Made by a program: the position numbers and the translations under genes
The notes under the pieces: model-generated
The model's database searches: none
What the model was told of the DNA's origin: nothing
The model's input: the letters and a program-made list of their open reading frames with translations, nothing else
Assembly (NCBI RefSeq): GCF_018139145.2
Contig: NC_059481.1
Coordinates: forward strand, 2,344,368 to 2,408,367
Direction: 5' to 3'
Length of the DNA: 64,000 bases
Source of the DNA: Gymnogyps californianus
Lineage: Eukaryota > Chordata > Aves > Accipitriformes > Cathartidae
Shown: positions 22,001-33,200 of the stretch, piece by piece
Layout: each line of letters opens with the position of its first letter
Numbering within the stretch: position 1 is the stretch's first letter

Positions 22001-22430
22001 CCAGCTTGTGCAAGATACCACTTTCCTCTGTCCTCCATGACCAAGAGAGCTGCCCAAGGTCCCCTGGAGCAGGCTAGGAGGTTGCAGAAGTCCTCCTGCC
22101 CCCTGCAAAACCAGCTCAAGAGGCAGCCATGCTGCAGGCAAGCCCCAGCTCCTCACAGGTCTCAGTTTTCCATGAATCCAGCCACCTGAATTTGCTCTGA
22201 CAACAAACACCGCATCCCAAGGTGTTCAGTTGGTCCACTTCCCACCACTGCCTAAAGTAGGAACCTCTCCCAGCTAGTGGAGAGCAACAGGTCTTGGGTT
22301 TGGGGCAGGAACGTCTTGCCATTACGGCTACTCTGCTAAGCAGAAGAGCCCAAATTCCACAGCACCGGGAGGAAAAAAGCAAGTGTGACTCAGGCATGTC
22401 AGAAAGCCCCTTTCTGGAGGCGGGGGAAGT
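19012..22430. other. Intergenic DNA between the ZP3 genes
   Basis: No exon, RNA gene or repeat that I can name. There is a poly-G run at about 19429-19441. Short open frames here have no family features or splice support. Confidence 0.5.
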
Positions 22431-22543
22431 GGGGGCAGAAATTCCAGTCCCTGCCCCAAGGACTGTTTATACATTTCAGCCAAGGCTTGTTACATACAAC
22501 TATGTGTAAACAGTCCTTGGGGCAGGGACTGGAATTCCTGCCT
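22431..22543. repeat. Near-perfect 42-base inverted repeat (hairpin)
   Basis: Arms at about 22431-22474 and 22502-22543 pair over about 42 bases with very few mismatches; the core aattccagtccctgcccc is followed by aaggactgttta and both recur inverted. The loop is about 27 bases. It is pre-miRNA-sized but more perfect than most miRNA stems. No transposon ends or target-site duplication seen. Confidence 0.85.
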
Positions 22544-23023
22544 CTGTCTGTCCCAGGAAGAGCCCAAGCCAACCACCCTCAATCCCTTCCTCATCCAGCA
22601 AAGCTCGATTTCTCTCCCAGAAATGGCTTCAGGCAGGAGGAGAATGGTCCAAGTTTTATTAAACCCTTGGCTCATTGAGTAAGGAGTTACCAGTACAGAG
22701 CAGACCCAAGTAGCTCCATAGACAGGTAAAATATTTTGAGGCTAAACACAAAGTCCATGCTCCAACAGACAAGAAAAACAGAGCATCTGGGTGGTGATTT
22801 TTTGCATCAGTTCCCAACTAGGTGCTTTGGGAGAAGTCCATGGGGGTGTAAGGCTGTAAGAGGCTCTGCTGAGGACAGGGCTTCAGGAGAATGAGATACT
22901 CAAAGTGGGTTTAGGGAAGCAAAGCAGCACAGTTAAATTTAGCAGGAAGATTTGATGCATCTGTCCCTCCATGAAGACTTCTCCACTCCCCCCACCAAGC
23001 CTCTCAGTCCTCCAACTTATTTT

Positions 23024-23029
23024 TTTATT
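23024..23029 (-). terminator. Poly(A) signal of the ZP3-like gene
   Basis: AATAAA on - 52 bases after the stop codon at 23081-23083. Confidence 0.8.
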
Positions 23030-23080
23030 GGATAGACCATAAAAGTTGAAACCAGGGACTTAAACGGGGTTGCTGGGTTT

Positions 23081-26000
23081 TCAGCAGACAGTCAGAGCTC
23101 CTAGAACAGCAAGGATCAGGATGACCAAACCAGCAACTGCAGCCAGCCCCAATATCATCCACAAGTGACCTGCATCTAGGAAGGAGAATTAAGGCAGTGG
23201 TTATGGCCAGAACCAGGACCTGCCACGCAAACCATTCCACCTTCCCTGCGTTTGCCCTACCTTGTGAAGGCATCCTCTTAACTGGGTGATCCTGCCAGCT
23301 GTGGATGAAGAGAGGTCCAACCACAACATCTGCTTCTTTCACCAAGGAATCTGAAAGGGAGGACCTTTGAGCACTCAAACTCATTTGAACATCTAGGTCT
23401 CCCAAGTCTTGGATTAGCACTGAGGAGCCAACAGGTAGTGAGGCAGCTCCAGCCACCCAGCTCTGAGCAAGTTACCGTGATGGTGACAAAGACCAAGAGT
23501 GCACACTGAGACATACCAAGCTGGGAGGGCAGTTCTCTCCGGGCACGTCCTCCTTGCCATCGGGAGGGAGCATGGAGCCTCCTGGAGTGCCTGGCCAAGC
23601 CACAGCTCCTCATCTCGCAGCAGGAACAGACATCCCGGGTGCCTTCCACAGGAGCCCAGCTAGAAGAGAGCCTGGTGACCAGCCCATCCTATGGTAGGAA
23701 TCCCTCACATGCTTTGGGGTCTCCTAGGAGAGACCAAAACCCTCCCACCCAGATGGCCAACACCAGATGAGAAGGCCAAGCTCTTCACCCTTGGACAAGC
23801 TGCTGTTCCAACTACTCACAGGTTGCTGGCTTTGTTGAAGGAGCAAGCCTTGTTCAGAGGGTCAGGAGCTTGGTCAGCCAGGGAGACCTTCAGGTGGCAG
23901 GTGATGTAGATCTGGGGAGGCAAGGCAGAGCAGAGGGGTTAGGCTGTCATCTGCCTTTATGGCTTTCCCATGCACCGTGAAGTTGGTCTCCAGTGGGACC
24001 ACCAACTCCCCAGGGCAGCTCAAGCCCCTCTGCCTCCTTCAAGCCGCTTAAGGATTCAGCTGTTGAAGCCCATCAGAAGGGCTTGTCTTGACCAGTATCA
24101 GAACTGGTCTCCAAGGAAGATCCTTGGCTTAGAGGGCCATGATCCAGAAGCAGTAATACAGGGTGACCTGAACCATACATTACTATGAGTCAGTTGCCTT
24201 GGGAATGTAATTCTAGACAAAACCACGTTAACTTTCTTAATAGAATGAAGCTATAGCCCCATCTAGACAAGGGACTTCACTTGCTTTAGGAAGGATTTAC
24301 CAGATTGCTGGAGTCTCCTGCAAACTTGAATGCATCTACTGCAAACCGAAGCACGTCTTGCCTGGGTCTCGGGGATATAAAAGTCGAGGTGGCATCATCC
24401 AGTTGCCCATCCACCAGGCACCTAGGCACAAAAGCGAGGGCCAGCAGGATCCCACTGTCAGAGATATCCATAACCTGCAGAAAGGCACCTCTAAATACAG
24501 GCACAGCCAGCTCTTACCCACTGAAGTCAATGAAAGCATACTGGGGAGAAGAGCTCCTGTCCGGGGTCAGGGTGGCCACACAGTTGTCCACAAAGAGCCT
24601 CAGAGGTGCGTGGTTCTCAGTGTTGACACCAGCTTGGAAGTGGAGGACCTCTCCCAGTTGAAATACGGTGGAGACTCTCTCGGCACTCCAGTCATCTGGA
24701 AGGAAAGAGGTCACGAGGCACTCATGAATGGGAAGCCAGCTTGGGGTTTCCTTGGGTGGAAGCAGTGAAGCACAACAGGCACGAGGCCCTGGGTACCCAC
24801 CAGAACTGTACCAAACCCCAGGAGCACTGGGGTGATACCAGCACCAGCTGTGCCACCCATTAGAAACACAGCCACCTCAGAGGCCAGCCCAGGGTGCTCT
24901 GCACCAGAGGAGACCCTCACCCAAAACCTACCGTTCATGAGGCGCAGGGAGAAGGGCAGCTTCTCCTCGGAGGACAGGGTGGAGCGGAAGGGCACCCACG
25001 TGGGCTTGACACCGTTGCTGCTCACGTTGTCCCTCCTGTGGATGGATGGCCATAGTTAAATTCTCTGCGGCAGCAGAAGGGGCTTGCTTGGTACTCACCT
25101 GCATTGGCTCACCTTGGGTAGTGGCACTCAATAGGAACCACGGCAGGGCTGGTGCGGATGATGACAGGGTTGCCAGCAGGAACTGGCTTGTAATTTAAGC
25201 TCGTGCTGTAGACTAGAGCATCAGGGGTCACCTGGGGACAAGACAAGACACATTATCCAGTCATTAAGAGCCCTGTTCCTTGGCCACACACACAGAGCAG
25301 CACATTTAAGCCCAGAGACTCAGTGCTGAGATGTTTCTTCTGGTCATCAGCCAGTAGTAGCATTTACGCTGGAGGCAGGTGAGTAGCACTCATCCTACTA
25401 CAGGGATGCTCTGGCCTGGGAAGCTGCTCCAGGCTGTCCCAGGACAGCCTCTGGTCAGCAGCAGAGCTGGATGCAGAGGTGCTTAAGCTGATTCTTTTTT
25501 TTCCCCTTCTAGTTTCCGTGCCCCAGAACAACAGACAAGAAGGTCTGTCCCCCAGGATATCAGAGGGTGACTTCTGCTCAGGGGGATTTAACAAAGATAT
25601 GTGCTGGCTGGAGTATGGGGGGGCACCTGCTCACCCTCATGGCCCCAAGCCTCTCCCAGAGGGGAGAGACCACTTCAAATTTAAGTTTTCTGTGAAGTAA
25701 CTTCTTGCTACACTCAAGCAGCAGTAAGCAGCACCCAGATGCCTCCTGAGGTAAGCATCCACTGCTGGCTTGCTGCAGTGGCTCCCAGCACCAGGTCATC
25801 TGGGCTCCACCCTGGAGGTGGCAGCAACAGCATAAATAATCCTGGAAGATTTAGATACCTCTGTATTCATCAGGAAAAAACTAATTTCTCTGCCGCTTGC
25901 ATTCCCTTCCCTGCTCACACAACCCCAGAACTGGACAGCACAGCTTCTGCTGACCTTGAAATGCAGACTGAGATGTCCAGCCTCTAGGAAAGGCTTTGGA

Positions 26001-26520
26001 GCATTTCCCTGAGCCCAGCTACACTGCAACCCCTACCAGTCTCAGCACCCCAAGGCACCGAGGTGCAAGCCAAGAGGCAGACCCCCACCCTAGGGCTCCG
26101 CACCCGCCCCAGCCTTACCCTGAGGATGCTGCCACACTCATGCAGTCCAGCCACGAAGGTCACCACGGTCTCAGCAGCACTCCAGACTGCAGGCAGGCAA
26201 GCAGCCGAGCCCAGGGTCAGCTCTGCAGCCCTGACCAGGCGCCCCGTGCCGAAGAGGTCCCTGTGCACCGTGACCACCACCTGCGCCTCCTGGCACTGCA
26301 CGGCCACGGGGTGCAGCGGGGCAGCAGCCTGGAGCTGGGAGACATCCACCCATGCCCAGGGGGAGAGCTGGGAGAAGGCACGGGGCTGCCCCAAGGAAGG
26401 ATCCCCTCCGTACCTCCGGAGCTCTGCCTCCCCTCTAATGAAGCCCCAGGGGTTGTAAGCAACCACCTCCCCAAAAACCCAGCAGAAAAGAGCAAACCCC
26501 AGGCTGCTTCCAGGCCTCAT
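23081..26520 (-). CDS. ZP3-like egg-coat protein (ZP3 paralogue), nine exons, intact
   Basis: Second ZP3-family gene, same strand, 4.1 kb upstream of ZP3. Exons on -: 26520-26119, 25231-25113, 25035-24932, 24695-24518, 24421-24301, 23911-23820, 23659-23517, 23350-23261, 23175-23081, total 1344 bases (447 residues), all in phase with GT-AG sites. A start further upstream at 26637 is open but would lie across the TATA box, so the ATG at 26520, which begins a signal peptide [14 protein letters not shown], is chosen. Seen: ZP-N signature [26 protein letters not shown], sequon N-V-S in exon 3, furin-type site RARR in exon 7, and a C-terminal transmembrane helix followed by almost no tail (ends LTVC). 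It differs most from ZP3 in exons 1, 7 and 9, as expected for a tandem duplicate. Which avian ZP3-like orthologue it is, I cannot say. Confidence 0.92.
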
Positions 26521-26565
26521 CTTGCCTACCAGGGTCCAGCACAAGGAGCAACTGCTGCCCAGGGA

Positions 26566-26574
26566 CCTTTTATA
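26566..26574 (-). promoter_or_regulatory. TATA box of the ZP3-like gene
   Basis: TATAAAAGG on -, 53 bases upstream of the ATG. A CAGGTG E-box lies at 26604-26609, about 30 bases further upstream; E-boxes bound by FIGLA regulate ZP genes in mammals, so oocyte control is plausible but inferred. Confidence 0.7.
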
Positions 26575-26609
26575 GCCCACATCTCCCACAGCCGCTTCCA
26601 CCCCAGGTG

Positions 26610-28473
26610 ACGCTCGGCACAGCTCCCATAAGGGCAACTGGCATCAGCTGAGAGCACCCAATTCCCTGGGGAACCCATTGGGGTGGGCTCTAATGAGCTA
26701 ATGAGGTGCTGGACTGGGTCCCTTGCCCACAGGAGAGATGTTGAGTTTGCTGTGCAGCCAACTGCAGTTTTTTTCCCGTTTTTTGGTAATAACCACCTCC
26801 GTAAGATCCACAGAGATGTGTCCCCCAGACCATTGTCCACTCCAGATCATGGGGTCGTTCTGCAGTGGGGTCACTGGGGGATGGCGTGAGGGCTGACACT
26901 TTCCCAAGGCAAACCCACTCCTCGGTTGCCCAAACTTGTCCCTGTCCCCAGCTCCTTCAGGGTGCTGATGATCCTCATGGAGCCGCTCATGTCAAGGGCA
27001 ATCGGGGATTTCCAGGACGTGAGGGACTCACTACCAAGCAAAAATAGATTTTTTGGAGGAAGAAGGGGAAATTTAAACTTGAATCAAGCAGAAGAATAAA
27101 AGGAAAAGGGGGGATCGTGGGGGAGATGCCCATCAGTTGCCCTGAACCGCATCCCTGCTCCTGCAGGAGCAGATTCCACACGGTGGCGTCCGCACCGGCG
27201 CGGCCACCCGTGTTTCCTTGTGTTTCCTTGTGCTTCCCGGGATTTTAGCAAAAGGGAGGAAAATGCTTGTGCACACATGGCTATTTAACTGTTTCCTGAA
27301 CAGACTGATCCCCCGGAGCCACCGGCTTCCTGGGCAGGACTGGTGTTAAAATGACTGATAGTAAAATAATGAATAGAATAATCCTTATTAGGAATAATAT
27401 TAGAGCTGTTAGGTATTAAAAATAATAATGATTTCTAATAATTATTAGAATTATTAGACCTGCGGCAAAATGGTCCCCACAGTGTCTGGGCAGTCCATCC
27501 CTTCCTGGGATGATTCAGCAGCAGGTTGTCCCCTCCGTGGTCCCCAGAGGGAGGGGACTGGGGCAGGCTGACCCAGCTGAATCACCCTGCAAGCTTCCTC
27601 GTGCCTGGATACAGGCTGTAAATCAGGAGGAAAAGCAGTTTGTGTATTGAAGTGACACCGAGGAGGAGCACAGCTTTGGACAGGAGTCCTTGTATGGGGG
27701 TTTTAGGGACAGCACAAGGATGTTTGCTTTGCCTCTGCCTCTGGGTGAATGTTGGAGCGCTCATTGCTTTGCTCGCACACGCAGGTGAGATGCCCACGAG
27801 TTTCGGGCGATAGTCGTGGCTGAATCAGGCTGTTTTGGCATGATCCAAACTGGATAGGTGCCGGCAGGACAGCTATGCACTGTCTGAAGGGAAATTACTT
27901 GGCTTGTTCCTATGGGGAGCAGGCTGATGGGCTTTCTCGGCACGTCCCTGAGCAAACAGGAACTCTTGGTGCTCTCTTGCTTGTCTTCAAGCCAATACCT
28001 GTCTCGAGGATAGCCACACGTCTCATGTACATGGGTCATCCCGTGCTCATCGTGCTCATCTCAGCTGCGTCGTGGGCTCAAGGGGCCATGACGTTGCAAA
28101 GCACCCATCACCGCAGCACCCACCACCCTGCACATCTGCCTTTTTGAGCAGGTGGGTATTGTGGGAACGGGGAGCAAAAGGAAATCATTTGCAATGCACA
28201 ACAAATTAGGAAAATGATTTATTTCTTCTGCATCTGTAGGCAGGCGCAGGAGCCAAAGAGCAATGAGGTGCATGCCCTGATCAAGCAATTCCCTGGCTGT
28301 CTTTGAGCTTGGAAAGCAGGAGGAGAGGCAGGAAAACCATACCCCTGTGTGTCCACTTAAGAGGTTCATATCCCAGGCTAGAGGGGTCAGATCCTGCTGA
28401 CCGAAGGAGGATTTTCAGTTCGTTCCACAGCTGTGTCCCTGTGGTGGTGCAGACCCTCTGGGCCACGTTGCGA
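26610..28473. other. Intergenic DNA upstream of the ZP3-like gene
   Basis: No gene recognised. An AT-rich patch of aataat/attatt at about 27350-27465 is the only distinctive feature. Confidence 0.5.
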
Positions 28474-29787
28474 TGTCAGGACCAGCCAACATTGTGTTCT
28501 TCTTTTGGCTACAAGTGCAGTAAGCTGGGACAATCTGGTACTTTCTTGTCCTGGCTACGGCACAGTGAGTGCGGACGATTAGGTACTCCCTAGCCGTACC
28601 TGAAACTCCTGCTGCCTGGATCATGGCCCACCCTGGAAGGCGCCAGAATTACCTGACAAGAGTTGTGGCCAGAATGGAAATACACTGACCAAAGTCAATC
28701 ATCTCGCGATCCTACAAACAACGACCCTAAGCGAGACCCTTTGAGCTCTCCGGGATCGCAGCAGGCTGTGACCCAGTATCTCCCCCTGAGCTGGGATGCC
28801 TCTCAGGGTAGATTTCATGAGGATTTCCAAGATCGTCCGCTGACAGATGCCGATGAAGAAGAAGGGGTCAAAGATCGTCTGCTGACAAATGCTGACAAAG
28901 GAGAATAGTGAGTAATTCACCACAACTACATTCCGCAAAGTTTCAAAGATCATTTGGTACCAATAATTTACTACAATTGGCAAAGAGAGAAAACTCTTGA
29001 TCGTAGGTTAACCTCTATGTCTCTGTGTGTGTGTTTGTGTGTGCGCGCGATTCGATTTAGGAAACTTTGTAGTGTTGATTATAACAAATTTTATTAAATC
29101 ACTCTGATAAGTGGCTGATGATTAAGTATTGTTAAAAATCATATAACCTAATCTTGTGATTTACCATAATAATGTTAATAAATCTTAAACTGCTGCTACC
29201 TCAAAGTTGTGTAGGATCCATAATCACTCATTCCCTGACAAATTGGCATAGTAATTCAACGGGAGATTTTTCTTACCCCTTGTATCCCTTCCATTAGGCA
29301 TAAACTGTTGACCAAGTCTGGGACTGAGTCTGGATCCAGCTGCACCTAGACTCCTCTCTGAGAAGGAGTTTAGAAAGCAAGAGGGCCCATTCTGAACCTC
29401 GTGACTCAACGGGAGGTTTTCCTCACCCTTTTATTAATTCCATTAGACATAAACAGTTGACCAAGTCTGGGACTAAGATTGGATCTAGCTGCACCTAAGC
29501 TCTATCAGGAGTTTAGAAAGCAAGGGGGTCTATTGTGAACCTCGTGACTCAATGGGAGGGTCTCCCTTACCCTTTTTGCGTCTCCAGTCTCTGTGTGAAT
29601 CATTCTAACTCGATTCTAAGTTGATTTTAACTCAATTTTCCGTTGTTTCTTCCACATAGTAAGTAATAGAGTGAACCTTGCCATCGAACTTTGTTAAGTT
29701 GCACTTTACAAATTCACATTAAAATCACCTTTCGCTAATACCTTTGATGGTGATTCTTTAAGTGATCTAAATCACTCATTCATGACA
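28474..29787. mobile_element. Probable endogenous-retrovirus LTR relic with internal tandem repeats
   Basis: The block begins TGTCAGG and ends CATGACA, the inverted TG...CA ends typical of LTRs, and it is AT-richer than its surroundings. Two internal duplications are visible: an imperfect pair of about 55 bases near 28505-28600, and two and a half units of about 145 bases starting gggag at 29261, 29411 and 29554 (shared text ttgaccaagtctgggact). A second end-like motif, cactcattccctgaca, occurs at about 29224-29240. No coding part and no clear target-site duplication are seen, so the boundaries and class are uncertain. Confidence 0.5.
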
Positions 29788-30269
29788 GTCCCACACAGCA
29801 GCTCATGGGAACAGAGCAGCTCTGCCCAACCTCCTTCCCAGCAATGACCACCATCCTTGGTCCTTCCAAACCAGTTTCCCCACCTGCTGTTTCCTCCAGC
29901 TGGCTTCGGATCCCACTGACCACCCCCCCAAAAAAAACCAGACCAGAAATGGTTCGAAAGATTTCTCCCAAGAGTTGGCCTGATCCATCCAGGGGCGAAA
30001 CAAAGGCACGGCGTGGCTGCAGGGTGTCGGATCAGAGCCAGGATATCTCCCAGCCAAGCTGGTGTCCTCACCTCTTCACCTTGGCACAAGTTCAGATGAG
30101 AGAGGACAGCAAGAGACTGTGACAACCCAGAGACCCAGACTCACCACCCCAGGCAGGAGCAGGCAGGAAATATTGAAGGCAAAACTACCGATGTGAGCCA
30201 GGATTTGGCTCCAGGACTCATTCCCCATGGGTGAGAGGGGAATGAGTACTGGAGAGGCACCAGCATCTT

Positions 30270-33200
30270 TCAACACTTCTCCTCACTCTTTACGGCTCCG
30301 GGGAAATCACTGCCTGCCGGGGTCTTCTGGCTCTCAGCCAACTGCTCCTGGCACTGGAAGTAGACCTTGACCTTGCTCAGGTTTCGGACTTTCTTTTCGG
30401 AGCTGCGCCGGTGAGCGTTGATGAGACGGCACATTTGCTGGAGCCCGTTCTTGGGTTTGCGCTGGTAGCAGGACCAGAGCTCAGAGAGGCCAATGTTGTG
30501 GGTGGCCAATGTTTGGGCTGATGGCTTGGTGAGGAGCTTCTCAGCCAGCAAGGGCTGGAGGGAGATGAAGGACTCCAGGCTGGCTTGACTGATGATCAGC
30601 CCGGGTTTATTCATCAGGTTGACATCCAGGACCTCGCAGAGGTACTTCATGATGTTGACATTCTCCATGGCGCTGCAGTCACCAAAGTGCTGCCAGAGGT
30701 AAGTGCTGGCCAAGTTCTTCAGCTTATAGTTATCCCTCTTGGGGATCTCCTCCTTAATCAGCGGCAAAATGTCCAGGAAACCACACACAACAGAGCTGAA
30801 CTCCTCTTTCTTTTTCATGACTGTCAATGCTTCCAAAAGAGTGGGAAAGGGGAGCGACCAGAGACCAAAGCCACCCAGGATGGGCCTGTGGACAGTGCTG
30901 AGGTGGCACAGCAGATTCCTCAGACCGATCTCGCAGACGCTATTTTTGGCCATCAAGCTGGACAAACATTTCATTGGCTGAATCAGGACTGGGAATATTT
31001 TCTCTCCATCTACCACTGTCATCTGAATGCTTTCATTTTCTAGAGAAGAGGAGGGGGAAGAGAAAGAGGATTGGAGAGGGAGGAAAGGCAGAATTAGTCT
31101 CTTATTCAGTAGGAAAACAAAACATTGATTGAGTTGCTCAGCCTCTAACAGCCTTCGCCATCGATAGCAGCTGGAGGACTGATCCATCATTTCACCTGTC
31201 TCCACCATTCAGTCACACCCTCAGCTTCCAGCATCTCCAACGTCCTTCAGGAGTGTCCTTCCCATCAACACTAACACCTCCTGCAGTGGGATCATTCCCC
31301 CCACTAGCAACATGAGGCCTTTCACAGCTTTTTGAGGGTGGACTAAGGAGAGGGGCTTGAAAAGTAAAATTCACCTCGCCCAAGAGAGATTGGCCCATGG
31401 GAAGGAGAAGCAGTGGAGCCCATGCTGACACAATGGCACAAGGGCTGGTTAACTGGCTGAGCAATCTCAGAGCAATCTCCCCATGGCCCTGCGGGCTTCA
31501 CGTTCCTCCAGATGTCCTGAAACTCAAAGGCAAGGCCTCTTGGGAGGTCAGGATATTGTCCTCTCCCTTACACAGCCAAGGCCATGGTGGACATGCCTGA
31601 ACTTCCCCCCTCCAAAAAACAGACACTGGCAGATGTGGGGATCTGAGCTGGCTGCAACATGGGACCTCCTCGCTTAGGAACTTACTCAAAATCTTCACGT
31701 CAAAGAAGACCAGGGATCCTTGTTTCACGTCCAGTGTGTTCTGGCTGCTGATGGGAAAGCCCAAGTCGTCTTCGCTGGTGCTCTCATCGAGGAGGTTGCT
31801 GGGGTCATCTAGCAGACTGGAGTCCTGGAAGAGCACACAATTTGCTTTTAATAAACATCACAGGAAAAACCAGGGCAGCAGCTCTGGGCACTTGTGTGTC
31901 CTGGAGGTTACCAAAGCTCAGGGATCTACTCAAACTGCCTGCTAGAGGACTTAGGGTATAATAAGCCCCTCTGGTTGGTCATGAAGACTTGCCTCCTCCA
32001 GCACCGCAAAACAAAGTGACATGCATACTCCATGCACGTCCACACAGGACGGCTCGCTCGGATCCTTCCCGACTGGCTTTCTGCTCAAAAGTGACAGAAA
32101 AGTTGGGGCTACCCAACATCTCCCCTCTGGCTGTGAGCCAAGGGCCTAACCCAGCAAACGGCAGGCAGGGAAGGGAAGCTGCCCATTTCTAAAACCTATT
32201 CTGAAGAGCTGGTCACCAGCTTTTGGTCACGCAGACTGTCATGGGAACTGCTCCGTGCTGCAAAGTAACAACAAAACCCCATCCACAGCCTCAAGGAGGA
32301 GGTGAGGTTTTGGATTGTCTCTTCTTGCTGGCCTTCATTTGGACTGCTTACCACCTTGGCATCACCAAGATGGTATCTACCAAGGTCTCCAAGCTGCTAG
32401 ACAGCCCAGTTCCCCTAGAAGTGGAGGAGAGCTAGAGTGGATTTATTTTGGCACTCAGGAAGGATATCACAAGTTCCTTGCCAGGCTCTAAGGGGGATTA
32501 TGGGATGGTCCCGAAGGTCTGGAAGCGCCAAGTGGTCCAGTATTTGTGGCTTAAACACTGAGCAACACAGGGCCAAGCACTGAAAGCCCTTTAGCTGCAC
32601 TCACCATCGACTCGTCATCAGTGCTGTCCTCCTCAAAGCTGTCCAAGCAGAGAATATCGCTATCTGCCAAGGCAGGAAAGACGTGTCATGTTTCAGATGT
32701 GGGACTGTCCGCCCCTGCAGTGAGTGCCAGGGCCAATGGTCCCCCGATTGGCATCACCAACCATGCTGAGAGGTGGCCCTGCACAGCCAGCAAGGTGGGT
32801 GGGGAGCAAGCAGGGAGCAACCCTGCCTTCGGGGTCCACCTGAAAAAGGACTGATTCCCCCTCAAGCCACAGAGAGAGAGTACACACTGGGCGAGATCCT
32901 ACGGGTGAGAGAAGACCAAAATGCAGCATCACGTAGCGTAACAGTATGCAAGCAGTTGAAGGAACAAAGTCTGGTTCTCCATTAATCTCCACCAAACATC
33001 TTGTCTTTGAACAAGACAATGCGCTGGGACATAACTATCCTCCTGGGAGGTCTATGGAGATGCTGCAAACTGCCCTGCCTTGATGCCTACACCCCGTAAA
33101 GTCCGCCTGTGGCTTCACCGCTCTAGACACCGCTTACCTGAGTCTTGCAGCTCACTGTTGCCATCTGGCACGTCTTCCAGCAGGCTGTCCTCCTTAGCGA

